The notes below the pieces were generated by a model. It searched no databases. It was given only the letters and a program-made list of their open reading frames with translations, and was not told the DNA's origin. From positions 1 to 39,148 of the forward strand of contig NZ_LATD01000131.1 in the NCBI RefSeq assembly GCF_000981895.1: a DNA stretch of 39,148 nt. The letters run 5' to 3'. This document shows, piece by piece, positions 1 through 7,536 of this stretch (the first letter of the stretch is position 1; each line of letters opens with the position of its first letter). This DNA is from Streptomyces odonnellii (GTDB lineage Bacteria > Actinomycetota > Actinomycetes > Streptomycetales > Streptomycetaceae). The translations under genes and the position numbers were made by a program.

Positions 1-445
1 GCGGTCCGGCGTCGAGCCGCGCGACGAGGCGGCGCGCGTCGTCGGTGGGACGGAGGGTAAGTACGCCGTCGAGCGCGGCCTCGGCGGGGTGGGGCCAGGG
101 GCGGGCCCGCGTTCCGGTGGCGATCAGCAGCCGGTCGTACGGCAGCGGCTCCCCGTCGGCGAGGAGCACCCGCCTCCTGATCCCGTCCAGACCGACGGCA
201 CGCACTCCGAGCCGCCAGTCCGCGTCCACCTCGCGGCGGGACGGCAGCCCGACATCCCGCGCGCCCACCCGCCCGAGCAGCACCTGTTTGGACAACGGCG
301 GCCGGTCGTACGGAGGATCGGGCTCCTCCCCGACCAGGGTCAGCGAACCGGTGAAGCCTTCCGCGCGCAGCGCTTCGGCGGCGCGCAGCCCGGCCAGGGA
401 GGCGCCGACGATGACGATCCGGCCGTCGAGCCGCTCACCGGACAC
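1..445 (-). CDS. FAD-dependent ferredoxin reductase, 3' end beyond window
   Basis: Reads leftward off the window edge; about 148 codons are visible. Starting at the GTG at 445, the protein opens with an FAD-binding Rossmann motif (RIVIVGASLAGLRAAEALR), continues with a PYDRPPLSK segment and reaches an ATG motif (LLIATGTRARPW). This order is typical of the oxygenase-coupled NAD(P)H:ferredoxin/rubredoxin/putidaredoxin reductase family, usually near 400 aa, so over half the protein is missing. The GTG start overlaps the end of the upstream ferredoxin gene by 11 bases, so the two are translationally coupled and probably form an electron-transfer pair, often feeding a cytochrome P450. No P450 is visible here. 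The family is clear; the redox partner is inferred. Confidence 0.85.
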   Translation of the reverse strand, partial: MSGERLDGRIVIVGASLAGLRAAEALRAEGFTGSLTLVGEEPDPPYDRPPLSKQVLLGRVGARDVGLPSRREVDADWRLGVRAVGLDGIRRRVLLADGEPLPYDRLLIATGTRARPWPHPAEAALDGVLTLRPTDDARRLVARLDAGP

Positions 446-680
446 CGGCGCCCGCTCGCTCCCCGGCGCCGGTCCGCCCTCCGGTGCCCGCGCGCTCCCC
501 GACGAGGATGGCCTGCACCGGACAGGCCGTCGCCGCGCGGAGGACCCGTTCACGCTGGTCGTCGGGGACGGCCGGGGTGTACATGAGGGCCTCCTCGCCA
601 TGCAGTTCGAACACCTGCGGGGCGAGGAACGCGCATTGTGCGTAACTCTGACAGCGATTGAGATCGACGACGATCTGCAT
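435..680 (-). CDS. small [3Fe-4S] ferredoxin
   Basis: An 81-aa ferredoxin. The sequence shows Cys10, Cys16 and a later Cys-Pro (about residue 53) in the pattern C-x5-C...CP, with the second cysteine of a four-cysteine cluster absent. This pattern is typical of actinobacterial single-cluster [3Fe-4S] ferredoxins that donate electrons to cytochrome P450s. The tail after residue 60 is a low-complexity Gly/Ala/Arg stretch without homology value. It overlaps the downstream ferredoxin reductase, which would reduce it. Soluble and cytoplasmic. The start is ATG, with MQIVVDLNRC beginning as in the family. Confidence 0.85.
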   Translation of the reverse strand: MQIVVDLNRCQSYAQCAFLAPQVFELHGEEALMYTPAVPDDQRERVLRAATACPVQAILVGERAGTGGRTGAGERAGAGVR

Positions 681-767
681 CCCGGACCACTCCTCCGTGC
701 CGCCCGCCGTCTCCGTCCTACTCCTTGCGGGGGAGTGGCGCGAGTGGAGCGGACCCGGTCGTGCGAG

Positions 768-784
768 TACCCCATGGGGGTATA
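768..784. promoter_or_regulatory. CsoR-type copper operator
   Basis: TACCCCATGGGGGTATA is a near-perfect G/C palindrome flanked by TA, matching the known Streptomyces CsoR operator pattern (TACCC...GGGTA). It lies about 40 bases upstream of the small gene at 823, where a Cu(I)-sensing repressor would block the promoter. Seen: the palindrome and its position. Inferred: copper control. Confidence 0.6.
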
Positions 785-822
785 TCCTTGGGGAGTCCCG
801 CCGGACGACCAGAGGAGAGGTC

Positions 823-1000
823 CATGAACACCGCGCTGAGGATCACCGCCTTCGCCGCCATGCTCGCGGCGGCCTTCGGTGTCGCGTACGGGGTCGGGGG
901 CGCCGTCGATCCCGTCACGGCGGACCCGCGGCCGGCGAAGCATGAGCCCGAGCCCGCGCCTGCCGTGTCGCACGAGCCGTCCCACGGGATGCCCCGCTAG
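823..1000 (+). CDS. 58-aa secreted/anchored protein, probable remnant of a copper-locus protein
   Basis: Begins with ATG after a good ribosome binding site (AGAGGAGAGG, 3 bases upstream). The N-terminus (MNTALRITAFAAMLAAAFG) is a signal peptide or single membrane anchor, followed by a Pro/Glu/His/Met-containing tail ending SHEPSHGMPR. From memory of the family, Streptomyces genes with this N-terminus usually encode much longer exported proteins next to copper-efflux ATPases; here the frame stops after 58 codons and no copper ATPase follows. It may be a truncated gene or a genuine short metal-binding peptide. The CsoR-like palindrome upstream supports a copper connection. Function not established. 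Confidence 0.55.
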
Positions 1001-1063
1001 CCGGTGCCCTCCCGGCTGCTCCCGCCCCGCTCCTGCCCGGTTGTCGGTGCCGGTGAGCTGCTG

Positions 1064-1109
1064 ACTTGCCTGGAAGGAAAGTCAAGGGTAACTTTCCTCC
1101 TGGGCAAGT
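1064..1109 (+). promoter_or_regulatory. promoter overlapped by 19-bp inverted repeat (operator) of ABC operon
   Basis: Two 19-base arms, 1064-1082 and 1091-1109, match at 16 of 19 positions when one is reversed (ACTTGCC...AAGGAAAGT against ACTTTCCTCC..GGCAAGT), with an 8-base spacer. A plausible sigma-70-type promoter lies in it: TTGCCT at 1066-1071, 17-base spacer, TAACTT at 1089-1094. A repressor on the palindrome would cover both elements. The best candidate is the winged-helix regulator at 1639, the second gene of the operon. Confidence 0.6.
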
Positions 1110-1135
1110 GAAGCGAGGGTGGGAGGGCGAGTGAC

Positions 1136-1642
1136 GTGAGCACGTCCGTCAATGCAGAACAGGCGTGGAGGGACCTTCAGCGCATCCGAGTACCGCAGGA
1201 GCGGGTGTACGACGAGGTCGAGCGGTCCGCCGCGGGCGGCTCGGGCGGTACCTGGGCCACGGCCGTGCTGATGTGGCTCTTCCTGGCGGGGCTGGGCCTG
1301 GACCTGCCGTGGTGGGGTGTGGGGCTGGTCATGGCCCTGTACGTCGCGCTGCTGGGCGCGCTGGCCGTGCTCCACAACCGCCGGAGCCGGGTCCGTCTGC
1401 ACCACACCCATTGCACCCGGCGGATGTTCGGCACCTTCGTCGCGGGGGCGGTGGTGACCGGCGGGACGACCCTGCTCTCCGGCCATCTGGTCGACTCGCT
1501 GGAGCCGATGTCCGCCAGTCTGATCCAGGCCACGGTCTCGGCGACGGTGTTCGTGCTGTTCGTCGGGCCGACGAGCCGCTGGGCGGCCGGTTCGGCGCGG
1601 GGCCGCGGCATACGGACCGCGGGCGAGGGGGCGGACCGATGA
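1136..1642 (+). CDS. small four-helix membrane protein of ABC-transporter operon
   Basis: 168 aa from a GTG start with GGGAGGG about 8 bases upstream. After a charged soluble N-terminus (about residues 1-35) there are four likely transmembrane segments in two pairs: around residues 40-56 and 58-80, then about 98-118 and 128-145, with a basic loop (NRRSRVRLHHTHCTRR) between them and a basic tail. No enzymatic motif is visible. It overlaps the next gene, the winged-helix regulator, by 4 bases (ATGA), and is the first gene of an operon ending in an ABC-2 exporter. Actinobacterial operons of this composition are common but this protein has no assigned role; it may sense membrane stress or tether the regulator. 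Confidence 0.75.
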   Translation: MSTSVNAEQAWRDLQRIRVPQERVYDEVERSAAGGSGGTWATAVLMWLFLAGLGLDLPWWGVGLVMALYVALLGALAVLHNRRSRVRLHHTHCTRRMFGTFVAGAVVTGGTTLLSGHLVDSLEPMSASLIQATVSATVFVLFVGPTSRWAAGSARGRGIRTAGEGADR

Positions 1643-1992
1643 GCGTCCCCGCCGGCTTCGACGAGCTGATCCACCCCGCCACCCGGCTGTCGGTGGTCGC
1701 GCTGCTCGCCGCCACCGAATGGGCGGACTTCGCGTTCGTCCGCGACAGCCTCTCGCTCAGCGACTCCGCGCTCTCCAAACAGCTTCACACCCTTGAAGAG
1801 GCCGGATATCTGGAGCTCCACAAGGACGGCGGCGGCCGCAAGCGGCGGACCAGGGTACGGCTGACGGACCACGGCCGCACCGCCTTCGAGGGGCACGTCG
1901 CGGCGCTCCGGGCGATCGTCGAGGGCGCCGGCCCCCAGGCGGCGGCCGAAACACCACCACCACGACAGCGACACCACTCGGGGGCGAGTTGA
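1639..1992 (+). CDS. winged-helix transcriptional regulator
   Basis: 117 aa, start ATG overlapping the previous stop. Residues about 10-85 form a compact winged-helix domain of the MarR-like/HTH_34 type: LIHPATRLSVVALLAATEWA, then the recognition region LSDSALSKQLHTLEEAGYLE, then a basic wing (GGGRKRRTRVRLTDHGR). A disordered Pro/His tail follows. Proteins of this kind commonly act as local repressors of adjacent transporter genes. The palindromic promoter at 1064-1109 is the obvious candidate target, which would make the operon autoregulated. The ligand is unknown. Confidence 0.85.
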   Translation: MSVPAGFDELIHPATRLSVVALLAATEWADFAFVRDSLSLSDSALSKQLHTLEEAGYLELHKDGGGRKRRTRVRLTDHGRTAFEGHVAALRAIVEGAGPQAAAETPPPRQRHHSGAS

Positions 1993-2903
1993 TGACGTCG
2001 GATCACATGCACACCCAGCCGGTCGTCCACGCGCGCGACGTGACGATGACGTACGGCGACATCGAGGTCCTCCACGGCGTCGACCTGGACATCCACCGCG
2101 GCGAGGTCTTCGCGTTGCTCGGACCCAACGGCGCGGGGAAGACCACCACGGTCGAAATCCTGGAGGGCTTCCGGCGGCGTTCCGCCGGTGAGGTGAGCGT
2201 CCTCGGTACGGACCCGGAGCTGGGCGACGACGCGTGGCGCGGCCGGATCGGACTGGTCCTGCAGTCCTGGCGCGACCACCGCCGCTGGCGGGTCGCCGAG
2301 CTGCTGACGCACTTCGCCATGTACTACCCCGACCCGCGCGACCCGGCCGAGCTGCTGGCCCTGGTCGGCCTCACCGACCAGGCCGGCCGGCAGGTGGAAC
2401 GGCTGTCCGGCGGCCAGCGCCGGCGGCTGGACGTCGCGCTCGGCATCATCGGCCGCCCCGAGCTCCTCTTCCTGGACGAGCCGACCACCGGCTTCGACCC
2501 GGAGGCGCGGCACGGGTTCCACGTCCTGGTCGAACGGCTGGCCCGCGACGAGGGCGTCACCGTCCTGCTCACCACCCACGACCTGGTGGAGGCCGAGCGG
2601 CTCGCCGACCGGATCGCCATGCTGGTCGGCGGCCGGATCCGGGCCTGCGGCACACCCGCGGAACTGGCCCGGCGGGCCGCCGCCCAGGCCGAGGTCCGCT
2701 GGACGGCCGACGACGGGACGTCCCGCCGCGAACGCACCGAGGATCCCTCACAGTTGGTCTGGGAACTCCACCGGGACGCGCACGGCCCGATCCCCGGCCT
2801 GGAGGTCCGCCGCCCGACGCTGGAGGACACCTATCTGCACATGGTGAACCGGGAGGCGGACGGCGCGGACAGCGACGCGGACAAGGAGGCACAGGCCGCA
2901 TGA
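1992..2903 (+). CDS. ABC transporter ATP-binding protein (drug-export type)
   Basis: 303 aa from ATG at 1992, which overlaps the upstream TGA (a TTG three bases earlier is less likely). Motifs in order: Walker A GPNGAGKT (residues 44-51), a Q-loop glutamine in VLQSW (about 91), signature LSGGQ (138-142), Walker B LLFLDEPTTG (158-167) and switch histidine in TTHD. The C-terminal 80 residues are the extension typical of DrrA-like exporters. It would energise the permease encoded next, whose start overlaps its stop by 4 bases. Likely role: efflux of a drug or lipid-like compound, with no substrate evidence in the sequence. Confidence 0.92.
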   Translation: MTSDHMHTQPVVHARDVTMTYGDIEVLHGVDLDIHRGEVFALLGPNGAGKTTTVEILEGFRRRSAGEVSVLGTDPELGDDAWRGRIGLVLQSWRDHRRWRVAELLTHFAMYYPDPRDPAELLALVGLTDQAGRQVERLSGGQRRRLDVALGIIGRPELLFLDEPTTGFDPEARHGFHVLVERLARDEGVTVLLTTHDLVEAERLADRIAMLVGGRIRACGTPAELARRAAAQAEVRWTADDGTSRRERTEDPSQLVWELHRDAHGPIPGLEVRRPTLEDTYLHMVNREADGADSDADKEAQAA

Positions 2904-3766
2904 GGAAGACACCCATGACGAACGGTGTGCGTGCCGGGCTCCAGCGCGGCGGCATCGAACTGCGGCACCTCCTGCGCAACGGCAAGGAGATGTCCGGCCA
3001 TCTGACCAACGTGGTCGTCGCGCTGCTCGTCGCCGCCTACATCAGCGACGACGTGCCCGGCACTCGAACCCCGATGTCCGATCTGATGCTGGCGGGCTTC
3101 GCCGCCTATCTGCTGTTCCAGGTCGGACTGATCAACCTCCCGCAGATGCTCGTGGCCGAGCGGGAGGAGGGCGCTCTGCTGCGGCTGCGTGCCACGCCCG
3201 GCGGGATACCGGCCTACCTCGTCGCCAAGTGCGTGCTGATCGTCGTCGTGGCGGTCGGCACCGTGGCCCTGCTCCTGGCGGCCGGGGCGCTGCTGGTGGA
3301 CGGGCCGCTGCCGCACGGGCCGGGCGCCTGGCTGACGCTGCTGTGGGTCACCACGCTCGGGCTGCTCGCCGTCGTACCGCTGGGCGCCGCCGTGGGAGCG
3401 GTGCTGCCCAACCCCCGCGAGGCGCTGGCGTTGGTCATGCTGCCGACGATGGTGCTCCTGTTCATCTCCGGAACGGTGTTCCCGATCACCTCGCTGCCCG
3501 TGCCGGTCCAGCAGGTGGCCGCGGTCTTCCCGCTCAAGTGGATGGCGCAGGGCCTGCGTTCGGCGCTGCTCCCCGACGCGGCACGGACCGCCGAGGCGGC
3601 CGGCTCCTGGGAACTGCCCATGGTCGCCCTGGTCCTGGCCGCCTGGGCGGTCCTCGGATTCCTCCTCGCGGTGCCACTCCTGCGCCGTGCCGCCCGTCGC
3701 GAGTCCGGCTCGCGCCTGTCCGAGCGGCACCGCAAAGCGGCACAGAGCGGCGCGCTGGCCGGGTAG
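2900..3766 (+). CDS. ABC-2 type transporter permease
   Basis: 288 aa from ATG at 2900. About six hydrophobic segments are visible: LTNVVVALLVAAYI, LAGFAAYLLFQVGLINLP, LIVVVAVGTVALLLAAGAL, LTLLWVTTLGLLAVVPLGAA, ALVMLPTMVLLFISGTVFPI and the C-terminal LVLAAWAVLGFLLAVPLLRR. Between the fifth and sixth lies the ABC-2 family segment QQVAAVFPLKWMAQGLR. It pairs with the ATPase upstream to form a homodimeric or heterodimeric exporter. It is the last gene of the operon; a hairpin between it and the convergent cupin gene probably terminates both. Confidence 0.9.
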   Translation: MRKTPMTNGVRAGLQRGGIELRHLLRNGKEMSGHLTNVVVALLVAAYISDDVPGTRTPMSDLMLAGFAAYLLFQVGLINLPQMLVAEREEGALLRLRATPGGIPAYLVAKCVLIVVVAVGTVALLLAAGALLVDGPLPHGPGAWLTLLWVTTLGLLAVVPLGAAVGAVLPNPREALALVMLPTMVLLFISGTVFPITSLPVPVQQVAAVFPLKWMAQGLRSALLPDAARTAEAAGSWELPMVALVLAAWAVLGFLLAVPLLRRAARRESGSRLSERHRKAAQSGALAG

Positions 3767-3776
3767 ACGGCGATCC

Positions 3777-3841
3777 GGCGCCGGGCGCGGTGTTCCGGTG
3801 CCGGACAGGACCGGGACCGGGCACCGAACCGGCGCGGCGCC
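3777..3841. terminator. probable bidirectional terminator
   Basis: A long imperfect stem lies between two convergent genes: GGCGCCGGGCGC..GGTG..CCGGTGCC on the left pairs with GGCACCG..AACCGGCGCGGCGCC on the right, with small bulges. There is no T-run, as is usual for Streptomyces terminators. Confidence 0.55.
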
Positions 3842-3847
3842 TCCCGG

Positions 3848-4981
3848 TCAGGCGGTGCCCGTGTAGAGGTCCTCGGGCATGTCGGGCGAAATCCCCTGCC
3901 GTGTCAGGGCGTCGGCGTAGTCGCGGCGTATCCGCGGGTCCTCGTCCTCGTACGGCAGCAGGCTGCCGCCCTCCCGTACGCTGACGAGCACCCCGGGACG
4001 GCCGCCCACGATCGGGTTGCCGGCCCGTCGGATGCCCGTCGGGTGTTTCACACCGCCGCGGAAGGCGAGCTGCCGTGCGGTCTCCGCGCCGGTGTTGAAG
4101 TGCTGGTGGAACCACTTGCTCGGCGGGCTGTAGACGGAGCCCTCGCCCCACTCCACCCGCACCACCCGGTCGCCGTTGCCCGATTCGTACGGGCGGCTGC
4201 CCGCCTCCTGCGGCCAGATCAGGACATAGCCGCTGGACCGCAGACCGAAGAGAACGGCCCCGCCGAGATGGTGGTGTGCCTTGTGGTAGCGGCCCACCGG
4301 CCAGGAGGTGATGTGCGCGGCGATCGTGTTGCCGGCCATCTCGAAGACGGTCGCGTCCACACCACTGCCCTTGACCCCCAGCGAGTCCAGCGCGATCTCA
4401 TGAACATCGGCGATGAAGTTGGTCTCGGCGACACCGCCGAAGTAGTTCTCGTACCGTCTGGTGGCGGAGTAGTAGCCGGTCCCGCCGGGCGGGAACCGGT
4501 CGGTGAAGCGGTAGTCGTTGGCGAAGACGAAGTCCTCGTTGTGGAACAGGTCCAGCACCATCGGCGCGTCATTGACGGCCATGTAGACAACGGGCTCCGA
4601 CCCGGTGTTGTGCAGGACATAAGCGCAGTTGAGCGGGATGGCGAAGAAACTGCCCCGCTGCCACTCGAAGCTGGTCCTGTGCGAGTCCCCGGGCAGCCAG
4701 ACATCGGCCGTGCCGCGCCCCGACAGGACGGTGATGAACTGCTGGTGGAGGTGCTGCTGACGCTCCAGCGACCGGCGGGCGGCGATCTCGCCGATCTGCA
4801 TACCGGTGAAGCCCTCCATACCGTGGAGATGGACGAAGGCCGCCCGGCCCCCGGTGCGCGCCCAGTCGGCGCGCTCCACCGTACGGACATCGGCGATGCC
4901 GTAGCCGCGGTGGACCGGGATTCCCTCCTTGCGCATCCAGGTGTCGTAGAAGGTCTCCCGGGCCTGGCCGGACGGTGCCAT
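3848..4981 (-). CDS. double-cupin protein 1 (bicupin, catabolic locus)
   Basis: 377 aa, start ATG with GAGGAG seven bases upstream. Two cupin barrels: the first around residues 70-150 (QHLHQQFITVLSGRGTADVW, then SFFAIPLNCAYVLHNTG), the second around residues 225-320 (HKAHHHLGGAVLFGLRSSG, then PSKWFHQHFNTGAE). The clustered histidines are candidate Fe or Mn ligands. It is a diverged paralogue of the proteins at 5037 and 17059. From memory, similar proteins are annotated ethanolamine ammonia-lyase-activating protein, a name with no visible support except the EutA-like gene at 13243. Last gene of the unit led by the lipoprotein at 7318. Likely a non-heme metal oxygenase or isomerase on an aromatic substrate; the reaction is unknown. 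Confidence 0.8.
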   Translation of the reverse strand: MAPSGQARETFYDTWMRKEGIPVHRGYGIADVRTVERADWARTGGRAAFVHLHGMEGFTGMQIGEIAARRSLERQQHLHQQFITVLSGRGTADVWLPGDSHRTSFEWQRGSFFAIPLNCAYVLHNTGSEPVVYMAVNDAPMVLDLFHNEDFVFANDYRFTDRFPPGGTGYYSATRRYENYFGGVAETNFIADVHEIALDSLGVKGSGVDATVFEMAGNTIAAHITSWPVGRYHKAHHHLGGAVLFGLRSSGYVLIWPQEAGSRPYESGNGDRVVRVEWGEGSVYSPPSKWFHQHFNTGAETARQLAFRGGVKHPTGIRRAGNPIVGGRPGVLVSVREGGSLLPYEDEDPRIRRDYADALTRQGISPDMPEDLYTGTA

Positions 4982-5036
4982 CGGTCACTCCTCTTCCATC
5001 GCGTTCCATCGCGCGACTCATGCGTCGTGCGGTTCG

Positions 5037-6098
5037 TCAGTCGTAGAACTCGTCCATCCGGGAGGCGATGCCGTGTGCGGCGCACGCCTCGCGGTACATC
5101 CGCCGGACCGCCGGATCCTCGTCCGCGTAGTCGATCTGGTCGCCGCCGAGCCGGGTGCTGATGGAGGACATCGGCAGCCCGGTCGCCGGGTCCCGGCGTG
5201 CGTTGAGATGGCGCAGGGCGAGATAACGGGCGGGCGTCGCACCGGTGTTGAAGTGCTGGTGGAAGGTCTCGCCCGGCGGAATGACCAGCGAGCCCTCCGC
5301 CCAGTCGTACCGCCGGATGGGCTCGCCCTCCCGCCACATCAGGCTGTAACCGGTGCCGCTGAGGATCACCACATGGGCGCCGGGCGAGTGCCGGTGTGCC
5401 TTCTTGTACGTACCGACGGGGAACTCCGACACATGCGCCATCATCGTGTTCCTGGCCAGCTTGAACTGGACGTTCGTGCCGCCCGCGCCTCGCTCGCGGT
5501 ACGCGACGAGCTGGAAGTCCCGTACGTCGGGGATGAAGTTGCTCTCCCACAGCCGGCCCGTCAGCGTGCCCTCGCCACTGAAGTAGCCGGACTCTCCGGA
5601 GAAGCGGGACGGGAAGTCGTAGGGGCAGTCGAAGACGAACCCCGCTTCGTCGAACAGGTTGATGACCACGGGGGCGTTGGTGACGGCGAGCAGAGTCGCC
5701 GGCTCCTCACCGCTGCTGTTGAAATGCTGGTAGCGGACATTCAGCGGGATCGCGAACAGGGACCCGTGCTGCCACTCGAAGCTCTGCGGCTCCCCGCCGG
5801 GCCCCCACACCGTCGTACTGCCCCGCCCGGAGAGCACATAGATCATCACCTCGTGCAGATGGCGCACGGGGTGGAGATGCTGCCCGGGCGGGATCCGGCA
5901 CACGTAGCAGTCGTTGCTCCGGTCGCTGGCGTCGTGGTGGATGAAGCAGCCGTGACCGCCCGTCCGCGCCCAGGGCTTGAGCGGGACCTCCCGGAGATCG
6001 GGGATATGAAAGCCGGGGACGATGTCGATGCCCTGGCCGTGGGACCACCGGGCGTACGCGGTGGGCGGGGCGGGTGCCCGCCGCGGCTGCGCTGTCAT
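5037..6098 (-). CDS. double-cupin protein 2 (bicupin, catabolic locus)
   Basis: 353 aa, ATG start with GGAGG seven bases upstream. First cupin: HLHPVRHLHEVMIYVLSGRG with HGSLFAIPLNVRYQHFNSSG. Second cupin: KKAHRHSPGAHVVILSGTG and PPGETFHQHFNTGATPARY. The second barrel is nearly superimposable on that of the paralogue at 17059, so these two are closer to each other than to the protein at 3848. The conserved tail GGDQIDYADEDPAVRRMY also occurs in related form in the other two. It sits 62 bases after the lipoprotein gene and 55 bases before bicupin 1. No signal peptide, so cytoplasmic. Likely a metal-dependent oxygenase-like enzyme; substrate unknown. Confidence 0.8.
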   Translation of the reverse strand: MTAQPRRAPAPPTAYARWSHGQGIDIVPGFHIPDLREVPLKPWARTGGHGCFIHHDASDRSNDCYVCRIPPGQHLHPVRHLHEVMIYVLSGRGSTTVWGPGGEPQSFEWQHGSLFAIPLNVRYQHFNSSGEEPATLLAVTNAPVVINLFDEAGFVFDCPYDFPSRFSGESGYFSGEGTLTGRLWESNFIPDVRDFQLVAYRERGAGGTNVQFKLARNTMMAHVSEFPVGTYKKAHRHSPGAHVVILSGTGYSLMWREGEPIRRYDWAEGSLVIPPGETFHQHFNTGATPARYLALRHLNARRDPATGLPMSSISTRLGGDQIDYADEDPAVRRMYREACAAHGIASRMDEFYD

Positions 6099-6160
6099 GA
6101 CTGCCTCCAGAAAGGGGTCTTCTCCTGCGGGTACCGCGGGCTACTGCGCTCTACGGCCGG

Positions 6161-7318
6161 CTACTGCGGGCCGAGCAGCTCGATCAGCATCTTCTGGAGC
6201 CGCTTCACATCCTTGGTGAGGACGTTCCAGCCGTAGCTGTCGTAGTACTCGCTGCCCGCCTGGGGGACGGTCGCGCCCAGATCCGCCGGCACCGGCACAT
6301 CCGCGCGGTTGCTCGGCACCTGGAGCGCCTTCGTCCACACGGCGTTGCCGTCCTTGCACACCAGCCAGTTGACCAGCAGCTTGGCCGCCTCCGGGTGCGG
6401 AGCCTTGTTGTCGAGGGCCAGCAGGCTGGAGCCGCCGGTCGCCACGGGCGGCGCGCCGGTGAGCTTGAGCTGCTTCAGCGGCAGCCCCTCGGCCAGCGCC
6501 TCCTCGGTCTCCGCGGTCTGGAGCGACAGACCGAAGGCGAACTTGCCCCGGGCGATGTCGTCCAGCTCCTGGCGCTGGTCGGTCAGCAGGGTCGGCTTCT
6601 GGTCGACATAGAGCGACTTGACGAAGTCCTGGCCGTAGGCCTGCTCGAAGGCGCCGACATCGTAGATGGCCCCGCCGTTGGAGCGCGGGTCGTCCACCAC
6701 GATCTTTCCCTTCCACTTCGGATCGAGCATGTCCTCGAAGGAGGTCAGCTCGCCGTCCTTGACCAGGTTGGTGTTGACCACCACACCGGAGTCGACATAG
6801 TTCGAGAGCTGAAGGATCTTCTCCTTCTCGGGATCGACCCACTTGGGCGCCCCGTCACGCCAGTTGGCCGCGGTGAGCAGCGCCGGGTCGAGCGCGTCCT
6901 TGAGGGAGGTGAGCCAGCCCTCGCCGTAGTAGGTGCTCGACATGGTGTTGCCACCGCCGCCGAAGACGTCATGGGTGTAGATGCCGGCCTTGCGTTCGGC
7001 CTGGAGCTTGGCCGCGATATCACTGTTGCGGCCGCCGACATAGGTGACCTTGACACCGTAGGTCTCCTCGAACGCCTTCGGTATGTCGGTACGCACACTG
7101 CCGTCCGGCGTACCCGTCATCACCACCTCCCCTTCCTTCTTGGCCGCTCGGGCCAGGGTGCCGTCGGGGTCGGGACAGCCCGTGGAGACACGCGTACCGC
7201 CGGCGCGGCCCGCGTCCGCGCTCTCCGGGGAATCGTTGGACGTGCCTCCCGCGCAGCCCCCGAGGAGCAGCACCGCGGCGGCGGGGAGAATGAACCCGGC
7301 CTTCGTCGTCATCGACAT
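6161..7318 (-). CDS. ABC transporter substrate-binding lipoprotein 1
   Basis: About 385 aa. The N-terminus (MSMTTKAGFILPAAAVLLLGGCAGG) is a lipoprotein signal with lipobox LGGC, so the mature protein is anchored outside the membrane. The ATG at 7318 follows GGTGAGG; an ATG six bases further in also fits. The body (AAKKEGEVVMTGTPDGSVR, DPKWKGKIVVDDPRSNGGA) matches the iron/2-aminoethylphosphonate/spermidine-type binding-protein superfamily. It is a clear paralogue of the lipoprotein at 18210 with the same CPDP motif after the signal. No permease or ATPase is adjacent; it probably docks on the importer at 19325-22380. First gene of a unit with two bicupins, 80 bases downstream of a candidate operator. 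Confidence 0.88.
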   Translation of the reverse strand: MSMTTKAGFILPAAAVLLLGGCAGGTSNDSPESADAGRAGGTRVSTGCPDPDGTLARAAKKEGEVVMTGTPDGSVRTDIPKAFEETYGVKVTYVGGRNSDIAAKLQAERKAGIYTHDVFGGGGNTMSSTYYGEGWLTSLKDALDPALLTAANWRDGAPKWVDPEKEKILQLSNYVDSGVVVNTNLVKDGELTSFEDMLDPKWKGKIVVDDPRSNGGAIYDVGAFEQAYGQDFVKSLYVDQKPTLLTDQRQELDDIARGKFAFGLSLQTAETEEALAEGLPLKQLKLTGAPPVATGGSSLLALDNKAPHPEAAKLLVNWLVCKDGNAVWTKALQVPSNRADVPVPADLGATVPQAGSEYYDSYGWNVLTKDVKRLQKMLIELLGPQ

Positions 7319-7397
7319 GGCCCTCACCTGATTCTCTGTGCGAGTGAGCGATATGGCTGGGGGGTGTCAGGACCATAGCCATCACGTTCGCGTCACT

Positions 7398-7420
7398 GGA
7401 ATACTCGCGTAGAATATTCC
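7398..7420 (-). promoter_or_regulatory. candidate IclR-type operator upstream of lipoprotein 1
   Basis: GGAAT-N13-ATTCC, a 23-base inverted repeat with TA next to each half-site. The same arrangement and spacing occurs at 27723-27745, and a variant at 22424-22446, each upstream of a separate unit of this locus. It lies about 80 bases before the lipoprotein start. Confidence 0.55.
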
Positions 7421-7461
7421 ACCAGCAGGAATGCCGGGCTGTTCCTTGGGGCTCCGAAGGG

Positions 7462-7536
7462 CTGTGCGGCGCGGACCTGTTCGGCGTGCGTCTATTCGGC
7501 CCGGTTCTGTTCGGCGCGGTCCTGTTCGGCGTGGAC
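7462..7536. repeat. five 15-bp imperfect tandem repeats at 3' end of FAH gene
   Basis: Five consecutive 15-base units of the type CTGTTCGGCGYGGNC run from 7462 to 7536. The three units at 7492-7536 lie within the FAH-family gene; on the minus strand they encode a repeated AEQ(D/N)R tail. In the unit at 7492 the CTG is CTA, which on the coding strand turns CAG (Gln) into the TAG stop that ends the gene. Confidence 0.8.
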
